Assembly: GCA_021495925.1 (NCBI GenBank)
Contig: JAKEKT010000043.1
Span: forward strand, 1-64,000
DNA: 64,000 nt
Reading direction: 5' to 3'
From: Diplodia intermedia
Lineage: Eukaryota > Ascomycota > Dothideomycetes > Botryosphaeriales > Botryosphaeriaceae
The notes under the pieces are model-generated. The model saw nothing but the letters and a program-made list of their open reading frames with translations, was not told the origin of the DNA and ran no database searches. The translations under genes and the position numbers were made by a program. Below, one piece after another: positions 11,939-22,845 of the stretch; within the stretch, counting starts at the first letter, position 1; each line of letters starts with the position of its first letter.

Positions 11939-12886
11939 TTTGGTGTCCAATTGGGCTGTTCCTTGGTGGACGGTGACAGAACGGTGGTCGGACCGGAAAG
12001 TGGGAGAGTGGCGGTTGTTTCAAAGAGTTGGTTCGCCGGAGAAGAGGAGGCGTTTAAGAAGTCTCGCGCTGGGAGTGACAGCGCTGGCGGTACCGCTCCG
12101 GCAGGGAACGCCAGGCCGGTGTTCACTTTCGCGACCGTCACCGTGGTAGTGTCCATATGAGAAGCAGCGAACGAAACCGTTGTGGCAGGTGCGATCGCCC
12201 GGGGGGAATCTAGCGCTTTCTCTCAGCTCGCTCAACACTACAACACCCGTCCACCTTCTCATGCAAACGTTCCTCAGAGTCCTCGCCGTTACACTCGGGG
12301 CAAAACAACCTTGAGAAGAGCGAGATGACGATCCACCCAAGTCTGAATGGGACAGAGAATGGTGGTACGTGCCATACCTACAGATATCATTTTCATGCAC
12401 TACGGCGTCCGTGACGCAAAAAGACCGTATGGGAAGATTGAATGCTCACGTGCAGGATCTGGCCAAGAGGCAGATCATGGGAGCAACTCTCCCACGCTTG
12501 GAAATACGTAGATCTTTGTAAAGATCTGAGGTGCCTCGGCCTTCGAAATTCAGTAATATTCTTTTCTGCAGCTAATTAGCTCGTTTGAAGCGGGTAAAAA
12601 GAAGTGCTCATAAGTTTGCAGCGTTGCCCACTTACCATGCTCAGCCTTAGCACCAATCCTACCGCAATGTTGACCTCGGGAAACCAGACACCACTGTGCA
12701 CACACACATAAAGCACACCAAACCGAAAGCCCCAAACCAAACACACTCCAAACTATAACATTCCTAACACGACAAGCCCCTACGAGCCCACGAACACCAA
12801 CCAATCCCATCCCATCCCAACCTACCCATACGCCACAACAAAACCAAGAACCAGAAACCCGCACACACACCTATACCACCACCGCA
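11939..12886. other. Intergenic between two minus-strand genes
   Basis: About 0.95 kb between the 3' end of MRC1 and the upstream start of the coiled-coil gene. The part near 12700-12890 is C/A-rich and stop-poor on one strand, which creates spurious ORFs. A 92-codon minus ORF (12156-11878) overlaps the proposed first exon of the neighbouring gene in another frame. No independent gene is supported. Confidence 0.4.
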
Positions 12887-15800
12887 CTACTCAAACCCCC
12901 CACCGCCCAAAGCCCCCAAAACGCTCCTCCCCCTCCCCTTCACCACCTTCTTCCGCAACCCCTCCTCCCTCCTCGCCTCCACCGCCACCACCGCCTTCTT
13001 CCGCTCCGCCTCTCTCGCCTGATAATGGATGTTGCTCTTCTTGCTGCCGCCCCTCCTCAGACCGGCCTGGTCCGCCGCACTGGCCGCCGCGGCATTGCTG
13101 TTGTTGCTGTTGTTGTTGCTGGTGGTGGTCGACGACGATGAGTTGCTCGTCGTGCTCGTCGTGCTCAGATTCGTCGTCGCGCGCCGCAGCAGGCTGGGCA
13201 CCTTGAAGCCGTGCAGGGCGCCGGTGGTGGTGGCGGGGGCGGCGAAAGCCAGGGGCTTGGCGGATGTTGTTTGTTGTTCTGTCGTGGTCGACGTCGTCGT
13301 CGTTGTCGACGAGGCCGCGCTGGCGGAACGCGATAGCGTGAGGCGGTCGACGATGGGCGCGGCGGTGCGGCGGCGCTCGGTGAAGGAGGAGGCGCGGGTC
13401 GTGGTCGAAACTTGGACCTGTTGCTGCTTCTGCTGCTGCTGCTGCTGCTCGTCGCCGTCCTCGTCCTCGTCTTCCGATGCCGAGAACTGTGTTTCACGGA
13501 CGAGCGGCTCGTCAATGAGGGAGGAGAGGGATTCGCGGATTTCGGCTCGGGTGGTGGGCTTGCGGTCGGGCACGGCGGCGGTGCGGCGCTGGCGGGCCGG
13601 GGGCCGGTTCTCGTCGTTGGAATCGGTCGTGGGAGGCGCTTTGCGCTTGAGCGGGTTTGCTTGGGGAGCTGTGGTCGTCGTGGTTTCTTGCTGCTGTTGG
13701 GCCGCCTCCTGCGAGTCGGGGATGGACTGGGACTGGGACTCTTCGGGGGCGGTGGGGTCCTTGTAATCGAAGAAGTCCTCGTCCTCGTCTTCGTCATGAT
13801 CTTCGATGGCGCGGAGAAAAGCAAGCTTCTTCGGGTTATCGGCTGTGGACGTTATGTCAATTACACACTTCATCGCGGAGAAGAGAGATGACGTACCAAT
13901 CTTGCCGATGTTCTCATCCGCGAGAAGCGCCTTGCGCATGCGTGCAAACTCACGCTGCTTCTTCGCCCTTCTCTCCGCAGCCTCATCGTCCGAATCATCC
14001 AGCGAACCAAAGTCACCACCGCGCTTGCGCCGCAGATTGCCGTTCGTGATATCTTTGTACAGCTTGTCGATGCGCTTCTCGTCTTCGACACGCTCCTTGT
14101 TCCTATTTGGTAGTCAGAACCCCGAGTCCACCTCACAAGAGAAGGGGAACTTACGCATGGAACGCCGCAATCTCCCTCTCGTTGACCTTGACCTTTGCCT
14201 CGTCGATCATGTCTTTCAGCTCCTCGTCCATTTCTCCTCCGCTTTCGTCATCGCTGGCACCGCCCAGACCTGCATATTCGTCCTCAGACTCCTCGGCCTG
14301 CTCGTGGACCATTTCCTTGGCTGCGCTCTTCTTCTTGTTGAATGCCTCGATCTTCTTGGCTTTCTTTGCGCCCTTGCGCATGACATTGAAAGCGTCTGCC
14401 GAGATGGCGAACTCCTCATCTGATGCCGCTGCATCCGAGATTGCGTCATTCGGCTCGGGCTGAGCGTCCTCCTCGACATCTGACACTGCCGTAGCGACGA
14501 TTTCGCGACGGCGCTGGAGACGACCCTTCTTGCGCTGAACAATGGGAGACTCGGGTGTGCCGCCCTCGAAGATAACAGTGTCGACTGTTTTCTGGGTTGA
14601 CGAGGCCTGAGGAGTCCTGTTGAATCGGCCTGGCGTCCGTGAGACAGCAAAGCCACCATCCTGTGTAGGTTCGGGGACGTCGGACATCTGGGTATCAGGA
14701 TACTCTTGGGGTTGCGAAGGAAACTGAGAAATGCCGATGTTGATGTCGTTGCTTCCACTTTCCGCTTGAGATTCTCCAACTTGACTGTCGCGGATAAAAG
14801 AGTCCTGGCTAGGGCCTGAGAAGTCCGCTGCAAACTCGGGAATTGTGGAAATCGGGATGTTGCGGAGGAAGTCGAGAGAATCCTGCTGGGTGTTGGCACC
14901 CTCCGGAATTTCAGACTGAGAGCCCGTGTCGGCCATAGTACCGTTGAACATCTGGCTGAGACCCACGGGAGCGGCATTGTTAGCGAAACCAAACGCAGCC
15001 ATAGTCTCATCCTGGGTCGCCTCAGGTTGGGGTTGGTGTTCGGTTGATTTGGAATCCATGTTGGCCATTGTGCCAACGAACATCTCGCTAACATCGACGG
15101 AGGCGGCATTGTCAGCAAATCCAAAGGCGGCCATAGTCTCATCCGGGCTCGGGTTGGGCTGAGATTGTTGCTTAGTTGGTTGAGAGGTCATGTCGGCCGC
15201 TGTGTTAGTAAACATCTGAGTAAGGCCAACGGAAGCAGCATTGTTCGCGAAACCAAATGCAGCCATGGTCTCGTCCTGGCTCGGCTCAGGTTGAGCCTGT
15301 TGTTCTGTTGGCTTGGCCTCGGACTCTTCATCCTCGTCATCAAAGACACGTTTACGGTTCCTAGCCACAACAGTACGCCGCTGCGCAGGTGCCGCGTCCT
15401 CCTCAGATTCCCCATCATCTTCGAGAGCTTCCACAACAGGCTGTGCTGAAACATCCTCTTCATCCGCCATCTCGTCGTCCTCATCCTCGCCGGCTTCGTC
15501 GTCGAGAAGGCCTTCACCATCGGCACGGTCTTCTTCCTCATCCTCACTACCCGAAAGCTCGAGCTCCTCATCTTCCGCTCCCTCAGCATCCGATCCGTCC
15601 TCGACGTAGCTCTCATCATCCTCGCTGTCAAGCAACCCATCGCCATCGTCATCGCCGTTCTTCTTCGCTTCATCCTTCTCCTTCTTCGCCAGTTCATCAG
15701 CTTCCTTCCTGGCCTTCTCCAGAAGGTTCTCGAGCTCCAGCTGGTCTCTCTCGCGCTCTTCTTCCGTTTGAACCATGATTCCCTTTGCACGAAGCTCGGC

Positions 15801-17468
15801 GATCCTTTCGTCCTTTTCCGCCTTCGCTTGTTCACGGGCTCTACGTTGAAGCACAGCCTGCAGTTGATCAGGGCCCATGGAATTCCTATCCGTCTGCCGG
15901 CTCTTGGACGGCGATGTCAGATGTGCGAGGTGGCGGAGTGTGAGGAGGTGCTTGGGCTCCTTGGCCTGACGGGCGGGAAGGCTATCGAAAACGTCAAATC
16001 GTTTGTCGCGGACAATCTCGAGGTCATCGTCGGAGTCGGATGCGTTGGCGACTGGTCTTTCCGGAAGGACAACGCGGAACGTGCGTGTCTTCTTCTCCGG
16101 TACTGGCGCAGGCGCGGTCGGTTTTGCGATCGGCTCGGGTGCAGTCTGGGCGGGATTCTCAAGAGAGGGCGAGATGGCACGGCCTTTGCCCTTGTCAATC
16201 TTTGGTTGCGGATGCGCTTTGTGCAAAACTGGAAGCCCAATATCGGTCTTGGTTGGCTGGCCGATATCAACAACCGTGTCATCGGGCAATCTGTTCGAAT
16301 CTATGCCTTGCTCGTGGGTAGTTGACTTCTCAACTTCGTCCACGCTGGGCTGGCTTGTGGGTGGCGTCTCCTTCTCAGCCTGATCGACATCAGAGGATGC
16401 AAGCTCAGGAGTATTCTCTGCGGAATCTTGGGGCTGGCCATAGTTGAATCTTTTAAACAGGTCCTGAGTTGTGTACTTCTTTTTGGTCTTCGCCTGATGC
16501 GCCAACTGCATATTCCTGGCAATCCTTTGCGTTTCACGATTCATCTCTTCCTTGGCCTTCTTCCCTGCCCTGCGGGTCGGCCGAGCTTGTTGCGTCAACT
16601 TCTCAGCCACGCCCTCCTCGTCATTGCTGTCGGTCTCCGAGCCATTCAGCTCACGATCAATTTCGTTTGATTTCCTTGCGGCCGCCTTGGCTTTGCGGCG
16701 GTTTTCCTCCCGGGCCTTTTTCTCCGCAGCTTCCTTAGCCTTCCGTTCGGCCTTCTTTTGCGCGACCAGTTCCTCCAGGCGGGATTTTGGCTTGAAGTCA
16801 GACATACCCGAGTCCGAATTTGAGCCGTTTTCAAAGGAACCGGTAGACTTGGCCGGGGAAGCCTTGGATGGTGACACGAAAAGCCCTGGTGAAGACGCCC
16901 TTGATGCGGATGCTGCGGGCTTCGGCGACTTGCTAGCCTTTCGTGCGAGTCTCCTGGCGGGCGCGGGTCTGCTGAAAGGCATATCCTCGCCTGAACTAGA
17001 CTCCGCATCTGCTGCAGGGCTCGACCTGCCTGAAGATTCCTTCTGCTTGTCCTTAGCAGACATCAGCATCTTCCTGACCCGCTGGTATGCGTTGCCATCC
17101 TCCTTATCGCCGTCCCCACTCGGAGCATTCTGGTTTTGTGCAAGCATGCGTGCTGCCATCCTTCCAATTGGCCTCTTAGCTGGTATAATATCATCTTCCT
17201 CAGAATCCGAAGACGCGTCATCTTGAGCAGGTTTCGAGGCGGCTGGCGCGGGGTTTGCCACAGGTTCGGAGGGCTTTAAAGGTGCGTTGGAGGGCTTCGT
17301 GGAGAGTTCGTCTTCAGAATCGTCGCTCATGCCGGCCTCGGCAAGCATAGCTTTGACTCTACTACGCGGAGTAAGCTCGATTGGAGGTCTGGAGGTTTGC
17401 ATTGCGGGCGTGGATGCTGTGGAGGACGCGCGAGCGGATCGCGCAGGGGTGGATGGCGTAGAAGCCAT
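12887..17468 (-). CDS. MRC1: Mediator of replication checkpoint, MRC1/Claspin family
   Basis: MRC1 travels with the replisome and passes the stalled-fork signal from Mec1/ATR to Rad53. Three exons, 17468-14155, 14102-13897 and 13842-12887 (introns 52 and 54 nt), give 1,491 aa. The protein is highly charged and mostly disordered. Residues ~575-630 hold a basic/acidic helix (QLQAVLQRRAREQAKAEKDE), then long Glu/Asp runs. Residues ~722-845 contain three tandem copies of a DETMAAFGF motif ending in Q/E-M-F (see findings). An SQ/TQ cluster follows at ~878-941, the usual target of Mec1/ATR kinases. The conserved MRC1 region spans ~1000-1180 across the exon 1/2 junction. The C terminus has Asp/Glu, Gln and Ser/Thr/Asn homopolymer runs and a basic tail. 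MCB-like hexamers lie upstream. Confidence 0.9.
14932..15300 (-). repeat. Three tandem ~125-bp coding repeats in MRC1
   Basis: Three diverged copies, each about 42 codons, occur in the largest MRC1 exon. Each begins with (D)ETMAAFGFA(N/D)NAA, continues with a variable hydrophobic segment ending in QMF or EMF, and ends with an AxM plus Ser/Gln-rich linker. The copies differ at synonymous and non-synonymous sites, so this is an old duplication and not assembly slippage. Confidence 0.85.
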
Positions 17469-18100
17469 TTCGACGGATTTTGTAGACTACGTGTACGCTT
17501 CGCCGTTAATTTGGATGCGAAGGTCGGGGTATCACGAATAGGCTGTCATTAGGGTATAGCGTGGCTGCTGAGGCGGCGATGTTGGGATGTGAAGATTAAC
17601 GGACGCGCGACGCGCCAGAGACCGCGTCGCGTCGCGTCAATCCCCGCTTAAGACCGAGCGTCCACCTCGTCGCCGACATTTACCCAAGCGGCAAGAACAA
17701 CATCACCCGAAGCCAGAAACACCATCATCACTCTCCATCACGAACTTTGAGAAGCACTCTGGTTGCGCACAAAGCGCGAAGATGTCCAGCATCTTCTCGT
17801 CATTCATTCGTTGTCGTTGTCGTCATCGACGTCGTCATCGTCGCGAAGTCTACAAAAACCCAACCCGCAATTCCAACCACCGCTGATGCAAGATAGCCGA
17901 ACAAGCCATCCAGCTCCCAAGATCAAAACACCAGAACGACCATCGTCAATTGCCTGAACAGGCATCCCAGAAAGAAACAGCAAAACTTTTCATCACCCTC
18001 CCCTACCACCTCCCCCAGAACTCTCCAAGCCCAGAAAACCCCCCCAAATCCCAGAAAGCACCCATCCCATACCCTTCCCCATCCCCTTCCCCTTCCCCCT
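17469..18100. other. MRC1 upstream region and downstream flank of the SANT-like gene
   Basis: This 632-nt region holds the MRC1 promoter, with the MCB-like cluster annotated separately at 17602-17638. From about 17690 onward it becomes C/A-rich and stop-poor. No gene is supported; the 64-codon ORF at 17763-17957 is low-complexity. Confidence 0.5.
17602..17638. promoter_or_regulatory. Cluster of five GACGCG/CGCGTC hexamers upstream of MRC1
   Basis: GACGCG occurs at 17602-17607 and 17609-17614, and its reverse complement CGCGTC at 17623-17628, 17628-17633 and 17633-17638. The cluster lies 134-170 nt upstream of the MRC1 start codon. ACGCG is the core of MCB sites bound by MBF, which drives G1/S genes in yeasts; regulation of this gene by MBF is an inference. 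Confidence 0.5.
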
Positions 18101-19222
18101 CTACTTCAAGTAGTACCCCGTGAAGCCCTCCCACCTCGCAGCCCCCCACTCCTCACCCTGCGGACGCGCACGGAAGTGCGCCTCGGTCAGCCACCTCGTC
18201 GACTGCAGCCTCCCTCCCTCGGGGACCGTGACCCCACCGCCCTCCCGCACCACCATCCCCGGCTGCAGCTCGACGCGGCCCGCACTGCGCAGCGTGCGGG
18301 CGCGCGAAGAAACGGCAGCGGCGGGGACAGCGGCGGCTGCGGAAGGGGCGCCAGTCGCCGTGGGGCGAGCGGGGACGGTCCTCCGGGCGGAGGAGGGCGC
18401 AGCCGTCGCGCGACCAGCACGCGACGGCTGCGGAGGAGGGAGACGACGGGCCGGCTGGACGAGCGCGGGGAGGGCGGAGGGGCGTGGGGCGGGCGGGCGG
18501 CGGCTGGCGGCGGCTGCGGCGGCGGTGCTGGCGGCGGGCGCCGCGGTGGTGTTGCGGGCCGTCCTGGCCCGCTTGGCTGCGCGACCAGGAACGGCCGCGT
18601 CGTCGTCGTCGTCGTCGTCGGTGGGGGTGGTGGTGCTGCTGGCCATGGCGGCGGCGGCGGCGGACAGGCGGGCGGCAGCGGCACCGAGGCTGGCGGCGGC
18701 GGCGACGAGCTCGGCGGCGTTGGTGGCGGCCCGCGTCCGCTTGCGGCTGCCAGCAGCCGAAGCAGACACGGGCGCCGGGGAGGAGGAGGACGAGGCGCCG
18801 GCTGCGGGCGGCGGAGCGGCGGTGGTGGCAGCAGCAGCAGCAGCAGCAGCGGGAGCGGGAGCGGGATTGGCGTGGCCAGCGCCAGCGCTGGCCGGAGGCG
18901 GGCCCGGAAGTGCGGCGGCATTGGCGGCGAGGGCGGCGCGGCGGGCAGCAGTGGCTGTATATACATATTAGTATGAGTTCCACCTTAGACCAAGGCAGTG
19001 AGGAGACATCGGGTGAAGGTGGTTCAAACGGTAGGCAGGTAAAAGGTATACACAAGATAACTTACCAGGCTTGAGGTACCTGCAGTACCTGACTTGGATG
19101 CTGCCCTTCGTCCTGTTCGGGAAGTGGTTGGCGATTTCCGCCCACTTCAGGGTCCCGCCCTCCTTCAGGGCAATGATGCGGGCGTCCTCAAGGACGGACT
19201 GGTTGGTGTTGTTGGAGGACAT
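18101..19222 (-). CDS. SANT/Myb-like domain protein, alanine-rich
   Basis: Two exons, 19222-19066 and 18954-18101, are joined by a 111-nt intron (donor GTAAGT, CTAAT branch, TACAG acceptor), giving 336 aa. The first exon encodes one Myb/SANT-like helix-turn-helix: residues ~10-52, with LEDARIIALKEGG, the aromatic LKWAEIANHF and a final QVRYCRYL helix, which suggests DNA or chromatin binding. The rest is extremely Ala-, Pro- and Arg-rich low complexity with a seven-Asp run followed by the basic AAKRARTAR stretch, a likely nuclear signal. The last 60 residues are more complex and contain a TRWLTEAHF segment before GFTGYYLK. The start gives the complete SANT segment. A transcription-factor role is inferred from one domain only. 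Confidence 0.7.
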
Positions 19223-19706
19223 GGTGATGATTGATTGTTGGTGTTGTTGTGGTTTTGGGTGGCTTGGAGGGAGCTTGGTGTTCGCTGGATGTGTGGTCTG
19301 GAGTCTGAAGGAAAGAGAGGACACGGGAGGGAGCAGAAGATTTTATGGGAGCAGCAAGTAGTTCAATTGCTATTGTTCTATTGTTTCCATTGCTCGCGTT
19401 CACAGATCTGAAACACGACAATAGGAGGACTGGAGTGAACTGAGGTGAAGTGAGGCTGAAGCAGTGAGAGCACCGTCCGCTCGGGGACGCCAAGGCTACG
19501 AAAGGGACTTCCACGCCTTGGACAGGTGAACAATATGATGAGTGGTAGTTTCTCTGAATTGTTTACTCTCAATATTACTGGTGGAGAGGAGGGGATTCAG
19601 CTAGACTTTCTGCATAGCACGGCCCCGGTAGGCCTAATCCTACTTTCTATTATACAAGTCATGTACACGTTGGCAAAAGTCTCTTTTCACGCCCAATTCC
19701 AAGGCT
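19223..19706. other. Intergenic, no gene seen
   Basis: This 484-nt spacer lies between two minus-strand genes: the promoter of the SANT-like gene and the 3' flank of COQ7. It has GGTTTTGGGTGG-type simple sequence close to 19250 and no supported coding frame. Confidence 0.4.
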
Positions 19707-20532
19707 TTAGACGCGCTCCGAAACCCAGATAGCAGCCCTGCATCCTCCGCGGATGACGTTGGTAAGAACCTCGTACGGGCGGGCTTCCTTTGCATCATTT
19801 TCAACGGCGTGGTCCAGATGCTCCAACTCCTCGTCACGAATGCGGCGCAGATCCTGCAGAAGCACCTGTAGATCTGGACTCAACTGCTCTCCCTTCGCAG
19901 TCAATTGCTTCTCCCATTCGAGCAGCTTGGCGACCTGCTCGTTGTAATGCGAGCCAATCTCCGTTTCCACAGCCTCGGTACAAGCCATTGCAGCCTCACG
20001 GCCCATGACGCCGGTTCCCCATCCCAACACTGTTGCTGCAGCCTTCCACACTGGATACATGGCGGTCGGCCTTATACGGTGCTTGGCAATGAGGTGGTTG
20101 AACTTGTGGAAGTGGCCCTCTTCTTGCTCGAGCATGTGCTTCATGAGCGGGCGGAGCTTGGGATGGGCCTTGGTAATGGGTGGGGTTTGCGAGAGGTATA
20201 TGAGAACGGCAGCGAGCTCGCCTGCCTGGTTGACGCGCAGCTACAGCAGCAGTCAGCTAAGCCGGGGTGTGCCGAAACAACATGGCGGAATGACGAACAG
20301 CACTGTCCAGGTACGCTTTCTGCTCCTGGCTCAATGGAGTGCGCGGTTCGCCAGTGCTGCGCGATGTCGACAGGAGAGCCTCATTATCAGCGGGCGTCTG
20401 AGCGGCAGCAGCGGAAGAAGCGTATCTTCTGAATCGTACGACACCCGGCGCGACGCATCTGGAGGCGGCCAAAAATTGTGGGCGTAGCGCGCGAGCGGCC
20501 ACGGCAACGCGGGGAGACAATGAAACCGGCAT
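19707..20532 (-). CDS. COQ7: 5-demethoxyubiquinone hydroxylase, mitochondrial
   Basis: COQ7/CAT5 performs the penultimate step of ubiquinone synthesis, hydroxylating demethoxyubiquinone on the matrix side of the inner mitochondrial membrane. Two exons, 20532-20299 and 20240-19707, with a 58-nt intron (donor GTTCGT, acceptor TGTAG), give 255 aa. Residues 1-40 form an Arg/Ala-rich, acid-free presequence (several R, no D/E), which supports the chosen ATG over upstream in-frame codons. The diiron ligands are present in order: AGELAA, EQEEGHFHKF, TEIGSHYNEQ and DEELEHLDHA. The length matches the family once the presequence is counted. It lies head to head with RTF1, with 581 nt between start codons. 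Confidence 0.93.
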
Positions 20533-21113
20533 TACGGATCTATGGTACACTGAGATGGGAAAGGAGCGAGACGGGGAAGGAAAGAACGCGAATGCGGCGG
20601 CGCGGAGGCGTGAGGCGCATCGTTGATGACATCGAGAGCGAAATGCTCTGGGCGCAGCCGACATCGCGCCGCCGATCGCCGCGCTGGCGCAAGTGGCTGC
20701 CATTGCTGCCTGCAGGGATGCCGGGTGCAAGCGCGCGCGGCTGGCCGAGAATCTGCCGGTGCGGTTGAAGTGGAAGGCCCAAGTCTGGCGGTGCACTGCG
20801 ACCACGACTCTCCAACCTCGCCCTCCCTCGACCGACCTGACCCTCCCTCTCACAGCACGTCATCCGTGGCGACCTCATCCTCCATCGCCGCATCCATCTC
20901 GCATTCGCCCTCGTCTTTTGCCCCCGCTCTGCGAATCCCTTCGCCCCCGTCGACGCGCCCGCGCCAGCTCCACGCCGCCCGTCCCAGTGACTCCTGAGCC
21001 GCCAAAGAAGCTCACCTCACTCGCCATCCTCTGAGGTGCCTTTCATCGCTGAATTGCGACTGAACCATCGTTTTCATCGCCGAAATCCCCCCTCGAGCCC
21101 ACTCACCACCACC
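20533..21113. promoter_or_regulatory. Shared divergent promoter region of COQ7 and RTF1
   Basis: The 581 nt between the two start codons must contain both promoters and 5' UTRs. The half next to RTF1 (from ~20820) is pyrimidine-rich (CCCTCCCTC, CACCACCACC), the common leader style in this window. No TATA box is evident. Confidence 0.45.
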
Positions 21114-22845
21114 ATGTCTGACGACGGCCTCGATCTCGATGCTGAGCTGCTCGCCCTCGCTGGCGATGAGGTGGGCAGCGATCAGGAGATGGATGACGCA
21201 AGGCAGAGTCCGCGTACCAGCCGCTCGCCGACTCCACGGTCCTCACCTCAACCCTCCGACCGTCAAAGCTCGCCCGAAGCGTCGCCTCCGCGTCGCAAGG
21301 TGAAGTCGCGCAAGGCTGGCGGTCGCCGTAGGAAGGACGACTCCGAGGAAGAAGGCGAAGCGTACGTTGTGTCCGCCTGTTTGCCTTTGCGGCCCTCATG
21401 CGCCACTGCGACTTTGTGCTGACTCGCCACAGTTCCTCTGCTCACGGTTCCCCCGACTCCCTGGGCTCTGGCGCCATGGAAGAGTCTGACTCTGACGCCG
21501 CCGTTCGCGATCTGAAAGATGATAGCAACCCATACCCCATCGAGGGCAAGTTCACTTCGTGGGAGGACAGGAGTCGCATCATGGGCTTGTCGGAAGTCGA
21601 GCGCGAGTCCATTCTGGCCGAGCGTGCCCAGGAAATTGAACGTCGGAGCCAGGATCTCAACCTCAAGCGCTTGTTGCAAAACCGCCAGGCCAAGGAAGAG
21701 AAGAAGCGCAAAGCAGGAGCCGCTGACCTGGATGACGACGAGCGCAAGAATAGCAGGCCGAAGACAAAGGCCGTGAACGAGTCATTGGAGAACTACAAAG
21801 CTGAGAGGGCGCGGAGGAATGATCAGCGCAACCGTCGGAATCACGGCCGCCGCTCTCCATCTGCCGAAAGCGACAGGATACAGTCCGACGCCGACGCGGA
21901 GGGTGAGAGCGATGTCGAGTGGGATGCGCGCAGGAAGTCGCCGGCTAAGGAGGAGCCGCCTGCTGAGCTCAAGGACTTTGAACGTGTGAGAGTCGGACGG
22001 AGCAACTTTGCCAAGGTCTGCTTCTATCCAGGCTTTGAGGATCATCTCATCGGCTGTTTCGCTCGTGTCAGCATTGGTGTCGACAAGAACACAGGTCAGG
22101 GCGTTTACCGGATGTGCCAAATCAAGGGCTTTACGGAGGGATCGCCGTATGCGATGCAGGGTTCTAACAACAAGCCCGTGAAGACGGACTTGTATGTGCT
22201 TGTGGCACATGGCAAGGCTGAAAAGGAATGGCCTTTTGTCATGTGCTCTGACTCCAAGTTCAGCGAGGTAAGACAATTCATAGCCTCATTGATATCAGAT
22301 TTCTGACTTTATTTTAGTCCGAGTTCACGAGATGGAAGAGCGTCTGTGAAAGCGAAGGAGTCAAGATTCCAACTCAAAGCAAGCTCAACCGGAACCTCCA
22401 GAGAATTCACGAGCTGCTCGAAAAGCGTTGGAGCGAGGAAGACATCGCCGAGAAGCTCAAACGCCAGAACAAATATGCTCCCGAAAAGGCCAAGACCACC
22501 TTCAGCACCCAGTCCGATCGCCATCAGAAGCTCCAGACGCTTAACAAGAGCATCCGCGTCAACAACGCCAATCAAGTCCGTCAGGCTCTCATCGCCGAAC
22601 GTACGGCAAAGGCTGCCGCCAAGGAAAAGGCTCGTTTGCGCCGCGCCGAGGAGGAGGCGAAGAGGAAGGCTGCCGAAGAGGACGCACTGTTCGGCAACCC
22701 TAGCGACATCAGTCGCACTGGAACGCCTTCGGAGACGCCGAAGAAGCCCAAGCTTGAACGCAAGGGTATTCCTACCTTCACCAAGAAGGCCATGGATGAC
22801 GAGCTCATTGGATCCATGGACCTTGGCATTGATGTCGAGATCTGA
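21114..22845 (+). CDS. RTF1: RNA polymerase-associated protein RTF1 (Paf1 complex, Plus3 domain)
   Basis: RTF1 links the Paf1 complex to Spt5 and promotes H2B ubiquitination during Pol II elongation. Three exons, 21114-21361, 21433-22267 and 22318-22845 (introns 71 and 50 nt), give 536 aa. The N terminus (MSDDGLDLDAELLALAGDE) is the usual acidic start, followed by Ser/Pro-rich and basic segments, a DSNPYPIEGKFTSWEDRSR segment and a charged helix. The Plus3 domain spans about residues 262-395, with RVGRSNFAKV, HLIGCFARVSIG and YRMCQIKGF, and the third exon completes it. A long Lys/Glu/Arg helix and a short tail end the protein. An in-frame ATG at 21036 would add 26 residues; I prefer MSDD because it sits in ACCACCACC context. 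Confidence 0.93.

Noticed and set aside
18120..18971. Long plus-strand ORFs (266-283 codons)
   Set aside because: Antisense frames of the Ala-rich SANT-like gene; Gly/Arg/Ala-rich repeats only.
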